From NCBI GenBank assembly GCA_018287875.1, contig JAGVVL010000001.1, forward strand, positions 310,001 through 374,000: DNA of 64,000 nt, in the 5' to 3' direction. Shown in pieces: positions 8,801-18,376 of the stretch. This DNA comes from Nigrospora sphaerica. Taxonomy: Eukaryota > Ascomycota > Sordariomycetes > Amphisphaeriales > Apiosporaceae. The notes under the pieces were generated by a model. That model ran no database searches, was not told where the DNA came from, and was given only the letters and a program-made list of their open reading frames with translations. The translations under genes were made by a program, and so were the position numbers. Each line of letters opens with the position of its first letter. Positions within the stretch are counted from its first letter, which is position 1.

Positions 8801-10367
8801 CGGTGGCGGCACTCCCGGTGGACCCGGCGGTGGTGCTCCTGGTGGTGGCTCGCCCGGCGGTGGTGCTCCTGGTGGTGGCTCGCCCGGCGGTGGTGCTCCT
8901 GGTGGTGGCTCGCCCGGCGGTGGTGCTCCTGGTGGTGGCTCGCCCGGCGGTGGTGCTCCTGGTGGTGGCTCGCCCGGCGGTGGCTCACCCGGTGGACCTG
9001 GCGGCGGTTCGCCCGGCGGTGGCAGTCCCGGTGGACCTGGCGGTGGTGCTCCTGGCGGCGGTTCGCCCGGCAGTGGCTCACCCGGTGGCGGCACTCCCGG
9101 TGGACCTGGTGGTGGCTCACCGGGCAGCGGCGGTCCCGGAGGTGGATACCCTGGCGGCGGTTCGCCCGGCGGTGGCTCACCCGGCGGCGGCTCTCCTGGA
9201 GGTGGACACCCCGGCGGTCCTGGCGGCGGCTCGCCCGGCGGCGGCTCTCCTGGTGGTGGATACCCTGGTGGAGGCTCTCCTGGCGGCGGCGCACCCGGCG
9301 GTGGCTCACCCGGCGGCGGCTCTCCTGGAGGTGGACACCCCGGCGGTCCTGGTGGCGGTTCGCCCGGCGGCGGCTCTCCTGGTGGAGGATACCCTGGTGG
9401 AGGCTCTCCTGGCGGCGGCGCACCCGGCGGCGGCTCACCCGGCGGTGGATACCCCGGTGGTGGTTCTCCTGGTGGCCCTGGTGGTAGCTCTCCTGGCGGC
9501 GGCTCTTCTGGTGGTGGATACCCTGGTGGAGGCTCTCCCGGCGGCGGCTCTCCTGGCGGCCCTGGTGGTGTTCCCACAACCCTCACAAGTGTCGTGTCGA
9601 CGGCTGGCTCCTCACCAACAGGCTCGCCCGGCTCTGGCTCTCCTGGCTCTGGTTCGCCTGGCTCAGGTGCTCCCGGCTCTGGTTCGCCTGGGTCTGGGTC
9701 TCCCGGCTCTGGTTCGCCTGGGTCTGGGTCTCCCAGCTCTGGTTCGCCTGGGTCTGGGTCTCCCAGCTCTGGTTCGCCTGGGTCTGGGTCTCCCGGCTCG
9801 GGATACCCCGGTCACGGCGGCCCTGCTCCTGCCGGCACCTTCCCCACTCCCGGCGAAGTCAACATCCCAGGGTCCTGCCCCGGCGGGGCCCGCAATGCCG
9901 GGTCTTTCACGCTTCCGAGCCTTATCATCCCGGTGGACAGCAGCAACCCGAGCAAGGCGCCTGGCACGTCCTACTACGGCACGGTGACGGCCACGGTCTC
10001 GAGCGTCTTCAATTTCGACATCCCGGCGTCGGCGGCGGGCCGGACGTGCTACGTGACGTTCCTGTTCCCCGAGGCCAGCACGCTCGAGACGTCGTCGTAC
10101 ACGATTTCGGGCTCGGGCACGCTCGACTTCTCGCAGCTGTCGCCGGGCGTCAGCCTGTCGACGTCGTACAGCAGCCTCCCCGCCGTCGCCAGCAGCCTCG
10201 GCCAGTTCACCGTCGCGCCCGGCAACGCCTACCCCATCGCCTCGATGCCCTGCCCCGCCGGCTCCCTCGCCATCGAGATTGCCAACGTCCCCGGCGGCGA
10301 CACCAACCTCAACTTCTTCCAGGACTACAACCCCTGCCCCATTGGTCTCTTCGTCACCACCTCGTAA
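5883..10367 (+). CDS. Secreted PIR-like / But2-domain protein with giant Gly-Pro repeat
   Basis: Single-exon gene for 1,494 residues. The ATG at 5883 sits in a good context (gaccATGcc) and starts a signal peptide ending near VNA-LT (residue 17); the 20 open codons upstream contain no ATG. Residues about 31-150 have cysteines and the pattern LTDAQGR...FGVGCDGTVSYAGSSTFYSCPTG, resembling the C-terminal domain of yeast PIR cell-wall mannoproteins. Residues about 155-1320 are degenerate repeats of PGGG/TSPGGG, PGGES, SPGGGAPGGG and SPGSG, almost without charge. The last about 170 residues (YYGTVTATVSSVFNFDIP, ETSSYTISGSGTLDF, FFQDYNPCPIGLFV) match the But2 C-terminal domain of fungal surface proteins. 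Likely an extracellular or cell-wall structural protein; no GPI signal is visible. The exact role is inferred from domains only. Confidence 0.85.
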   Translation: MPNLAMLTALASGGVNALTVRQAPAVAGGGCQLTMTTGGAASYPVGQHGSGQTRAGSGETPTSFTLSGGALTDAQGRGCWWTPPSTVLQCDTNQTPDTGFGVGCDGTVSYAGSSTFYSCPTGEGDIVNIYRQPEPGQNSCQEISLHASGCAPASCGSGGGQGGSGGGTSPGGGQGGGTSPGSGEGGGTSPGGGTSPGGGTSPGGGEGGGTSPGGGTSPGGGTSPGGGGGGTSPGGGTSPGGGGTYPGGGTSPGGGTSPGGGTSPGGGEGGGTSPGGGTSPGGGTSPGGGGGGTSPGGGTSPGGGGTSPGGGTSPGGGTSPGGGTSPGGGTSPGGGGTSPGGGTSPGGGTSPGGGEGGGTSPGGGTSPGGGEGGTSPGGGTSPGGGGTYPGGGTSPGGGGGGTSPGGGEGGTTPGGGTSPGGGEGGTPPGGGEGGTPPGGGEGGGSPYPTGPGGPSGTAPGGGTLTKTATLTATATAPGGGGEGPGASASATAPEGGEGPSATAPSGSASAPGGGGSPGYSITTMPPGGTGTGPSPPGETGGGGSPGGGGETPGGGTTPGGGGETPGGGTTPGGGTTPGGGMTPGGGGGTTPGGGSGTTPGGGGETPGGGTTPGGGSGETPGGGSGGTPGGGSGGTPGGGTTPGGGSGEDCSGASTVYVTIPGCAPGSGGAVPTGGTPGEGGSGGTPTEGAGGSSPTGGAGGGYPGGGSPGGGTTPGGESPGGGTTPGGGGQGGGTSPGGGEGGGTSPGGGTSPGGGTSPGGGTTPGGESPGGGTTPGGGTTPGGESPGGGTTPGGGSPGGGTTPGGGETPGGTTPGEGGAGGASSTCPPGEQPTGYPAGGSPGGTTPGGGGETPGGTSPGGESPGGATPGGESPGGTTPGGTSPGGQSPGGTTPGGESPGGTTPGGGGGTTPGGESPGGTTPGGGGGTTPGGESPGGTSPGGGAPGGTTPGGGSTPGGSTPGSGYPVGPGGSPGGGTPGGPGGGAPGGGSPGGGAPGGGSPGGGAPGGGSPGGGAPGGGSPGGGAPGGGSPGGGSPGGPGGGSPGGGSPGGPGGGAPGGGSPGSGSPGGGTPGGPGGGSPGSGGPGGGYPGGGSPGGGSPGGGSPGGGHPGGPGGGSPGGGSPGGGYPGGGSPGGGAPGGGSPGGGSPGGGHPGGPGGGSPGGGSPGGGYPGGGSPGGGAPGGGSPGGGYPGGGSPGGPGGSSPGGGSSGGGYPGGGSPGGGSPGGPGGVPTTLTSVVSTAGSSPTGSPGSGSPGSGSPGSGAPGSGSPGSGSPGSGSPGSGSPSSGSPGSGSPSSGSPGSGSPGSGYPGHGGPAPAGTFPTPGEVNIPGSCPGGARNAGSFTLPSLIIPVDSSNPSKAPGTSYYGTVTATVSSVFNFDIPASAAGRTCYVTFLFPEASTLETSSYTISGSGTLDFSQLSPGVSLSTSYSSLPAVASSLGQFTVAPGNAYPIASMPCPAGSLAIEIANVPGGDTNLNFFQDYNPCPIGLFVTTS
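6357..9825 (+). repeat. Hierarchical coding minisatellite inside the PIR/But2 gene
   Basis: The basic period is codon-based (GGN-rich, CCN every few codons). Higher-order repeats are visible: a 186-bp period starting at 6481 and again at 6667; five perfect tandem copies of a 30-bp unit at 8831-8980; a 129-bp period at 9175 and 9304; and Ser-Pro-Gly-Ser blocks at about 9620-9800. Unit lengths are multiples of three, so copy-number change keeps the frame. The antisense frames are long and open because GGN/TCN codons give no stops in reverse. Confidence 0.9.
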
Positions 10368-11461
10368 GGGGGGTGGGCGCCGACGAAAGGGCAGCACGCA
10401 CGAAGGAGAACCGAAACGACTATAACACATTTTGCCGAGGCGGTCCGGCCTCGCACTTTTCATTTGTCAGAAGGATTATACCAGGAAATTGGACGAGTGC
10501 GGCATATTCCTGGAGTTTGGTCGAAGATTGGTATAATTTGTAATGGTGCGCTGGAATGTTCGCAGCGAGATCGAAAAGAGTGCAGTCTTGTATCAGATTG
10601 GTAGCAAGGAATCAACCCCATCTTCCAGAAAAACCTTTGCCTCGTTCGTCGTTTCCTCCCGTGGCCTTAAACCAACCGAGCTTGACGCGCTCGGACTGAC
10701 GGCTTCTTTGCCTCCTCTAAACATTTTGGTCGCTGGGGTGGCTGACGCGCACTTTGTCATTTTCCAATGCCTTTTGCATTGTACAGCTCTTCGGCACCTG
10801 CATCTCGGCTCGTTTGCTGCCCACTCAGACCCAGCGCCGCCACGGCCCGGGGACATTTGGATCGCGAGGGTCGTCCCACGTCGCCGTCTCGCCCAGGGTG
10901 CCTTCACGCCTGCCGCGCCGCGCGAGCCGTTAACTAGATAGACTTAGGGGAGAGCCTAGAGCGCGGTGGAGGTGGATACGTTTTCGGTCGCTTTATACCG
11001 GGACGGTGGGTTCTGACAAGTTATGTAGGCAAAGTACGTAAAGAACGCTCACGTCCACCTTTGTTCGTCCACGCGACCTGCGCCGATGCGCGTGTGCGGC
11101 TCGCCCCTTTGCCCTGGAGCTGAAGTCTCGACGCGTGGTTCGCCATGTATCCAAGTATGCGCGGGGAGTGAAGCGGCTCGCGAGGCATCCCGATTCGTTA
11201 TCTTTCATTCGTCGCATGGTTCCCATCCACAGTCCACAGCGACCGTGCTGCTGTTGCGCCCTCGTACCGCCGCCGCCCGATCCACGTGGTGCAGACCGGC
11301 CCTTGTCGTCCCTCTCGTCTCCTCCTACCCCGTATTCCAGCGCCGGGCCGTCTAAGCCCGGGGGCATTGCGGGCAAGTAGTTCGGGGTCGGGGATGTGTC
11401 TCATCCCGAACCATCTGGCCCGCGGGCTTCGTCGTTCTCTCCGGTCTTCTTTGCCTCCTCT
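10368..11461. other. Gene-free stretch of 1.1 kb
   Basis: This is the 3' flank of the PIR/But2 gene and the 3' flank of the Mrx7-like gene, which converge here. No ORF has a recognisable product. Confidence 0.5.
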
Positions 11462-11880
11462 TCATCGCCGCGGTTTCCCGCCAGGAGGGCGCGGGGGAAG
11501 GTCCTCGGTCGGAGTTCCCCGCAGCTGGTTGCGCATCTCTTCGACGAAGTACTTGAAGAAGCCCGGGTTCGCGTCGCCGCCGCGGGGGCGGCGCAGCGGC
11601 TGCTCGGCCGTGGCCTCGCCGGGGCGCAGCGGCTCGTTCGGGTCTCGGCCGTGCTTGCGCTCGTGGAGGGTGCGGTGGATGCGGCGCACGCCGGCGTGGA
11701 AGGTGGGCGAGCGGAGGAGCTGGTGCGTGGTTCTGGGCATCAGTTTGAAACTCCGGGAGGAGAGAAAGGGGGAGAGAGGGAGAGAGAGGGATGGAGGAAG
11801 AGACCGCCACGTACCCATTCGTAGATGCGCTCCTCGTACATGCTCAAGGCCATGCCCAACAAGTTCCAGCGTCCACCCAT
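11462..11880 (-). CDS. Small Mrx7 (DUF2697)-like mitochondrial protein, two exons
   Basis: Exon 1 runs 11880-11815 (22 codons, MGGRWNLLGMALSMYEERIYEW). Its donor GTACGT begins at 11814. The acceptor CAG ends at 11720 after a pyrimidine-rich 95-nt intron, and exon 2 runs 11719-11462 (85 codons plus stop). The 107-residue product joins in phase 0 to read EERIYEW-LLRSPTFHAGVRRIH, then HGRDPNEP, GFFKYFVEEMRNQLRGTP and a Pro-rich tail. The LLRSPTFHxGV...IH pattern followed by an FVEE/DELKxQxRGTP block is what I recall of fungal MIOREX complex component 7 / DUF2697 proteins, linked in yeast to mitochondrial gene expression. The family match is from memory. Other acceptors (for example before AACCACGCACC) break the frame. 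Confidence 0.65.
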
Positions 11881-14094
11881 AGCGTATGTAATGCCAAACC
11901 GGGGGGGCCGGCAGCTTCTACATTGAGCGGCGGTATTTCCAGTTGCAGCAAAGAGCGCGTCAACTTTCGCGGGTGTCGGTCGCGGTCGTGGTGGCGATGT
12001 TGAAATGATGGAGAAGTTGAGCTGCGAAACGCAGTAGAGGCCTTTGTTAATAATCGAGGCCCATCCCCATAGTGGCGACACGCCCAAGTCGGCCCCGCAG
12101 TTGCACTAGCTTCCGAGCTGTTAGTGCCTTCGTACGGCATCTACGAATACGTGATGTACCCTGGGATACAGATGTCGTACGGATGAAGGCCGTTTTATGA
12201 AGAGTACTTATGCGACTAATGCGTGATTACCATCGTCTAATAGTTTGGCTTCTTTTTCTTTATACATAGGCTGCATTTGCTGCCTCGGGGTGTGGTCTAC
12301 CGGCTGTCGTTCATCCCAAACAGCGCTTCAGCAACTCCAGGGACTGTCGGGGTTAATGCTCTCCCAGACCTTTTAGCTAGCGCTCCCTGCTTCCAGGCCC
12401 TCGCCCCGACATCCTAACCATTCATTGCGTCCGGTTGCCAATATGCTTCCCACTATCTTGCGGTCCCATAGACGTGTGAATGTATCCGGGGACACGGCAA
12501 TCCACAAGGGCAAAGGCGCCGGATGGCTTCCCCTCCATGAGACAACTGATCTGACGCATTGCTCGGTAGAGCTTGGTCGTACAAACAGGGCTCTTTCCCC
12601 CCTCCGATGCGACTTGAATCGCTGTGCAGAGAAGCGCCCCACAATACGCGCAGCCAAGGCGGCTCCAGGTGGGGTAGTGGATGCCTGGAACCCTCTCTCC
12701 CTTTCCGACGGGACTAAGATTGCTGTGAAGGACGGCAGAATATGCCGCGCCGGGGCACCCTGTCCCCCGGGATGGGACCAAATCCCTGTGAAAACCACAA
12801 GTTCGACAGAGATGCTCGGTGAAGCACCCAGTCGGCGGACGGTGTCGGACACCGTCTCGCCGAGTCTCCTCGGCCAGCCGAGCGCGGCGGGCAGCTTGGT
12901 CCCTCCGGCTTCCGAGTACTCTGATGAGTGAAGGTGCCTGTTTATTGGTACGAGGCAGCAAAGAGTCCCTGGTACGAACGGTAACCGTGGCCGAGGACGA
13001 CCGGCGAAGATACCGAACACCGTATAAGCCAGGGCTTTTAATGTGGTTCATTTAGGACCAACACCCACGTATGATCCAACAGCGGCAAAGGGGGCGAAGC
13101 AGGCCCATCATACCCAACAGGTTCCCTCTTTCGGCCTTGTCTTCCCCATCTTTGACATGCGACGTCACACCCGCCACAGGCATGACGGTCCCAACCCGTT
13201 ACCCTACATTTCCATAGTCGAGACCTGCCCGGTGGGGCGTCGTTGTATTGGAACTGGGAGGCCTTCCGGGATTCTTACGATGTAACCCATAGGGTAGTGT
13301 GCAATGATACCACTGGCCTGGCTTGCCGCGCCAGCATGCTCTCTTTCGATACATGGTTAGGTAAACAACTGCGCCGGACCATTGATGGAGTTCGACTTGG
13401 GAACACTATTCGGCTGGCCTCTTAGATATTTTAGTACCTGCTGCCTAGTGTGTTTCCATCTGCTTGATTGGATGCCCGTGGCAAGAGGCCAGACTAGCCA
13501 GTTTAATCAGTCTAAGAGGTAAAAATGTTTACTTATCGTATGTCTAATAGGGCGCACTTGCTGCAGTGCAATTACGGATCCGTTTTGGTGCCGCATCATA
13601 GCAAACTGATTAAACGGTAAGCTCTCGGGGAAATATACTTAGCAACCCCCTTCCACTGGGATTGGGAAATGCTCCTTTAACCTCTTGTACCACTGCCAAA
13701 ACTCACTCAAGTGATTCTCAAATTGCTGGCCAGGTCTTTCAAATTACTAACTCGAGAAAGGACTATTTGCTACCGGTATGCTGCAGAAGAGCTTGCCGCG
13801 GGCTCCCGAACTGGAAGAAGAAAAAGGGGCAGGGCGGAGCCCGGGCAGCCCAAAGAGTGACAGTGGGAAGAGAGAACAGCGCCCCATACTCTCCCCCCTT
13901 TGGCCTCCCGAGAGAGGCAAGAATTTTCGTTCCAGCTCTTGTCGTGGTACCACGATCCAACAGAGCCGCCGGCCCCCGTCACCTCCTGCCCGAGTTTTTG
14001 ACAGCAAGCGAGAAAGAGTAGGGCTGCGTTTGACTTCCACCAAAGTCGAGCCCTTCCGCTAAAAGAAAGAGCTGTGTTGATCCCCGCTGGGGAT
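11881..14094. other. Gene-free stretch of 2.2 kb
   Basis: The first part is the presumed promoter of the Mrx7-like gene. At 12373-13020 both strands stay open for 170-215 codons, but neither frame has a recognisable domain or an ATG at its long start, so no gene is called. A somewhat AT-richer part lies at about 13430-13640. Confidence 0.45.
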
Positions 14095-14581
14095 TTAGTT
14101 GGCGCCAATGGGGGCTTGGCAGAGAAGAGCCTGTCCCAGCTGTTGAGAGAAGTTTGTCAGTGCCCAGCTTCACATCATTCCGAGGGAAAATAAATAGGAT
14201 CAGAGTAACTTACGACAGGGGCGACACAGCAGCGAGGGCGCTGGCCGACGGCGGCGCAAACGGCCTGGAAGTTCGAGGCGCTCGTGGGAACCTTGGGGGC
14301 TGGGGAGAGCAAAAGATATTTCGTTAGCCAGTCCGTTTTGGAGACTTGGGGAACCATGGTATAATAGACTTACGGTTGGCGCAGTCGAGGTCAGCAACAC
14401 CGAGAACGTCGGTGGCACAGCACTGGGGAGCGCTGTAGAGGACGCCGTTGTTGCGGCAAGCAACGAAGCCGTTGTCACCGCTGCCACCGCCGTTGCCGCC
14501 ACCGTTGCCGGGGTGGTCGTTGGTAGGGAGGGCGAAGGCGGTGGCAGCGAGGGCCGAGATGATCATGGTGGTGAACTGCAT
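14095..14581 (-). CDS. Class II hydrophobin, three exons
   Basis: Small secreted amphipathic protein that assembles at air-water interfaces on hyphae and spores. Exon 1 is 14581-14374, exon 2 is 14299-14214 and exon 3 is 14139-14095. Both introns are 74 nt with GTAAGT donors and CAG acceptors. The 112-residue product has a signal peptide (MQFTTMIISALAATAFALP), a Gly/Asn-rich linker (about residues 24-37), then the eight-cysteine class II pattern: C in FVAC, CC in PQCCATD, C in DLDC, C in FQAVC, CC in RPRCCV and a final C in ALLCQAP. The spliced joins NPPKVPTS and APVLGQALLC fit the family. A TATAAA lies about 147 bp upstream of the ATG. Confidence 0.95.
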
Positions 14582-14727
14582 CTTGACGGTTGTTTGCGTG
14601 TGAAAAGAACGAAGTGTTCGATGAAAGAGGGTTGGGTGGAAGTGGTGGAAAACTCTGTTGGATCTCTGCAGCTTGTGGTGGTGATGAGAGAAGGAAGAAC
14701 TGCTGAAGGCGAGGACAAAGGCCAGAC

Positions 14728-14733
14728 TTTATA
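14728..14733 (-). promoter_or_regulatory. TATA box of the hydrophobin gene
   Basis: TATAAA on the minus strand within GTATAAAG, about 147 bp upstream of the hydrophobin ATG, a plausible core promoter position for a highly expressed fungal gene. Confidence 0.55.
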
Positions 14734-17700
14734 CTCGACTCCGTTGCCTCCTATTTTGCACTCTCACCTTCAGCTCGGCTTGAGTCCGTCGCCGTCGACC
14801 TCTCTCGCCGTTGCCGCTCTCGTTGGCTTGGTCGACCTTGCCAGGGGGAGGACCACGGCTGTTGGCCACTTGGCGCCTGTGGAAGAGCCGATTCACTCGA
14901 GGCGAGAGAGGGGCAGCTGAAGGAGCCGGGATGCGACCTTCTGCATGCCTCCCAGGGATATTCTGCGAGGAGATTAACAAAATCAAGGTTCGATAGCACA
15001 AGGGGTTCCACCTTGGCCCTGCCTCACGTCCTACGATCGAGTGTGAAGGAGATCGAATGCGGAAGGGGATCGACCATCCAGGCCCCAGTATACAGCTATG
15101 CTCATCCTGCCACCTTGTGCTTCTTGTCTGCGAAAGCCCTGGGGCTACGGCTGACCTGCATGCTGGCAGGTCGGGAGAAAAAAGAGATCGACAGCCTGGA
15201 ACTCGATGAGGACTATAGTTCAGGGATGTTCGTGTCCGTCACACGCGCCTGAACTTGCGACATCGTGCTTTCACTGCGTCTCCCCACTGGGCCATTCTTT
15301 TGCGGCCAATATCCCACTCCAGAGCCCTAGTCCATGAGCTGGTAGGCCTTATTGCTCAACCCCAGCAAGACCTCTCACTCCGGCCCCCTCTGTTGAGATC
15401 GAATGCCAAAGGCGGCGCCCATGACGTAGATGGACATCTCGGAGAAATTCACCCCATGGAAGGCTTTTTGCGATTGACGAACCAGAGTCAGCGACTGGTA
15501 TGTGCCCAGGCGCCAGGGTAATATAGCCGACCAAGGAGGCAGTATCAGACACAGACAGCAGCGCTTGTGAACTGCCCCGCAACCGTCTTTTCCGTTCCCC
15601 AATGGATCCCCCAAGGGGGAGAGGGGGTGTTCGTGTTGGGCCAGCCGGGCGGACAATATGTTAGTCAGCCCGGGTGAATACTATGTACTTACGCGGCAGC
15701 TGCAAACATATGGCATGGTCGGTCATTCATCACACGCACTACGAATACGTACCCCTGGAATCGCGACGTACACGGAAGTGCAGCAAGCCAGGGGCTCCCA
15801 GGGGCCCTAATGCCAAAAGACGCAAGCGTCGAGGCCTTCTTCGACCAAAAAAAGCCACTGCCGTCATCTAATGCCATGCTGTACCGTACTCCTGTCCACA
15901 TTGGTTCTGTCGTGGCCGGATCCGGCTGCTAGAGCCGCAATGGTGTGATACGGTGGCAGTCCAACGTACCATCATGCGAGTTACCGTCAAATGGGTCGAT
16001 GAGGCCGGCGGGCAGGCAGAGCAGGCAGGGAGACATGGCGGGCAGTAGGAAAAGGTCCCGTCGCTTGTATTTCTGGGTCTCTTGTGGACCAGTGGATACC
16101 GAGAAGGCCGGAAGCTGAGCGGGAGGGCCGGACCATGGCCGATCATTCGCCTTCACCCCCCACGGCAGCGAAGTCTGATGATGATTTGTGGTCACTGTGG
16201 GCTCTTAGACCTGTGAAAAAAGGCTTGGTCATTACGGGGCGTCACCAAAAACACAGAGTCCCCTCTCCGCCTTTGCCGGCCCCCGAAATTCAAGGTACGG
16301 GTCTCGGTGAAGTGGTCGCGGCCGGCACCTCCACAGATGTGCATGGAATGGGGTCTTCCAGCGGATCAGGCTGTGACCCGTGCCTTTTCGCCCTTCCGGG
16401 CCCAGCGAGAACCGTAGGGGGCTTGCCGGCGTTCGTGTCTGCGAGTGCGTTTCTGTGCACCCCATCATGCCTCTGGTCGGAATTGTACACCTGCAGACGT
16501 GCGGCTATGCTGTGTGTGATGCAATATCGCGGCGTACAATAACCAGTGGCACATGTCCGACCGCCTGGCTGGAATTGCCCATGCAAGCCTACCTGTGTTG
16601 GTCAACGCCCCCACGAAAAAGTCGTGGTCCAAGGGCCCCACCGGTATCCCAACCGCTCACCGACCAATGCCGATCCAGAGGCCGGCGAAGGCATTTCAGC
16701 GGCCAAGAACCCTCCAGCCCCATGGCAAAAGTTGAACGTTAGAATGTTGTGCTGCCGTAAGAGACACGGCGCTGCGGGTGGAGCTTCAAAGCGTTTTGTC
16801 ATGCTGGGACAGATTAGCTATGCAAGCACGAACCACCAATTTCTGTGCTGGCAAAACGCACACCGTGGAGGTCAAGGGAAAAGGCGATCGATGCTGGTGC
16901 AGATGGCTCACCCAGCATTCCCTGGCAGACCCGATTTCGCGCCCACCATTCCGCTCGTGAGATTGTTGTTCTGCAGCCCGCCCATCGCCGGCTGTTAACG
17001 AACGAATCGCTTGGTCGACAGGGTAATGTAAAGGCCCACCAAGGGTGGTTGCTCAATGTGGTGTAACCATGCTTCTGTTCCGACTCCCCGCCCCGCACAC
17101 TATCGACATTCATCCGGGAGTCTAGCCTTGATGATGCGTAGATGGTAGTGTGGAGCAGGGAACCAATGCAGGAGGGAGTATTTCCCAGCCAGGATCGCCT
17201 GCCGCCTCTCATACAGCTGTAAGTCTTGAATACCTCGGCCGCAATTGGAACGTCATTGTTGCGGTTGCCAAAGACCAAATAGCGTGGAATTACCATGAGC
17301 AGGGAGCTCCGTCGGTGAGGTGGATCCGAGCAAGGCGTTCGTGGTTGTGCACGACGAACCAGTACTGTGTGCATCTGCAACCTGGCGGGGTCGTGCGGGG
17401 GAGCTGAAAGACAACAACACCATAAAACCCCTGCCGCTGTCAAGGGGGGTGGCGCTCATCTACTCGTCGACAGGGGGTCGGGGATGGAGCGCTGGAAGTA
17501 GCGTGGGGATCGTCGAGCCCGAGAGCCCAGAGAACCACAAGAGGTCGCTCGTCGAGCCTGGTTCGTCTTGTCTCGCTTCCCCTCCCGTCAGCCAGCTCCA
17601 ACTGTAACTGTACCAGTGGGAAGGCCAAGGGTTCCCCAGAGAGCGGCACGGAAGCACGGTAATAGCGTTGCCACCCTACTGCCCGTTAGCCACGCTCCGT

Positions 17701-18376
17701 AGTCGCAATCCAGGTGCTTGCCGTCCCGGTGAGTATTTTTAGCACACAAAGCATCCACCCGAGATTCAGTTAGCCAAGTCGTGCGTGAATGGCCCATATT
17801 TCCGGATGCGAAGTGGAAGCCACATCCGTCCAGAGCGCGGCCTTCGTTTGGTTGTCAAGATTGGTTTCTGTCTAGCATTCTCTTCTCTCCTTTCTTTCGT
17901 GTATTGCCGTCGGCCCGAAGCCAAGCAGACGGGCAGAACTGCAGTCGATCCGGGACATCCTCGAGGCGCATGACCCTCGCCATGGTGACGGTCGTGTACT
18001 TGACGCCCGAACGGACACGTCGCCCCAAGCTCCATGCCTTGCAAGCAAAAAGACGACTCGTCCATTTCCCCATCCATGGTGGCCGGACGTGACAGGCCGG
18101 CGTGACAGGGGTCTGCAAATGTCGTGTGATAGGCGGAAAAGGACCGTGTTGCTGCAGACTCTAGCTCTCTCCTTTCTGCAAGCCACTGCAGAATAACCGT
18201 GTTAGGCAACTGCAGCAGCAACGACTTGCCCTCAATTGGGCAGCCAGGCTGTCTTGCCGGACAGACGCACATCCACGCCATCCGTCTCTCGCAGCCCCCC
18301 ACACCCAGCTGACATACTGTGTAGACTTTACTCCCGCAAGCCTTGGTAGTGGTCCAGTTGGCCCAATCCGCGGTCT
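14734..18376. other. Gene-free stretch of 3.6 kb
   Basis: Many short frames on both strands, none longer than about 210 codons and none recognised. It includes the distal hydrophobin promoter and the 3' flank of the GH127 gene. I see no repeat or transposon signature. Confidence 0.45.

Noticed and set aside
12373..13020. 215-codon minus frame and 168-codon plus frame over the same DNA
   Set aside because: Both strands are equally open, the longer frame does not start with ATG, and no domain is recognised.
14985..15000. B-box-like ggttcgatagc
   Set aside because: No A box or acceptor stem at the right distance upstream, so not a tRNA gene.
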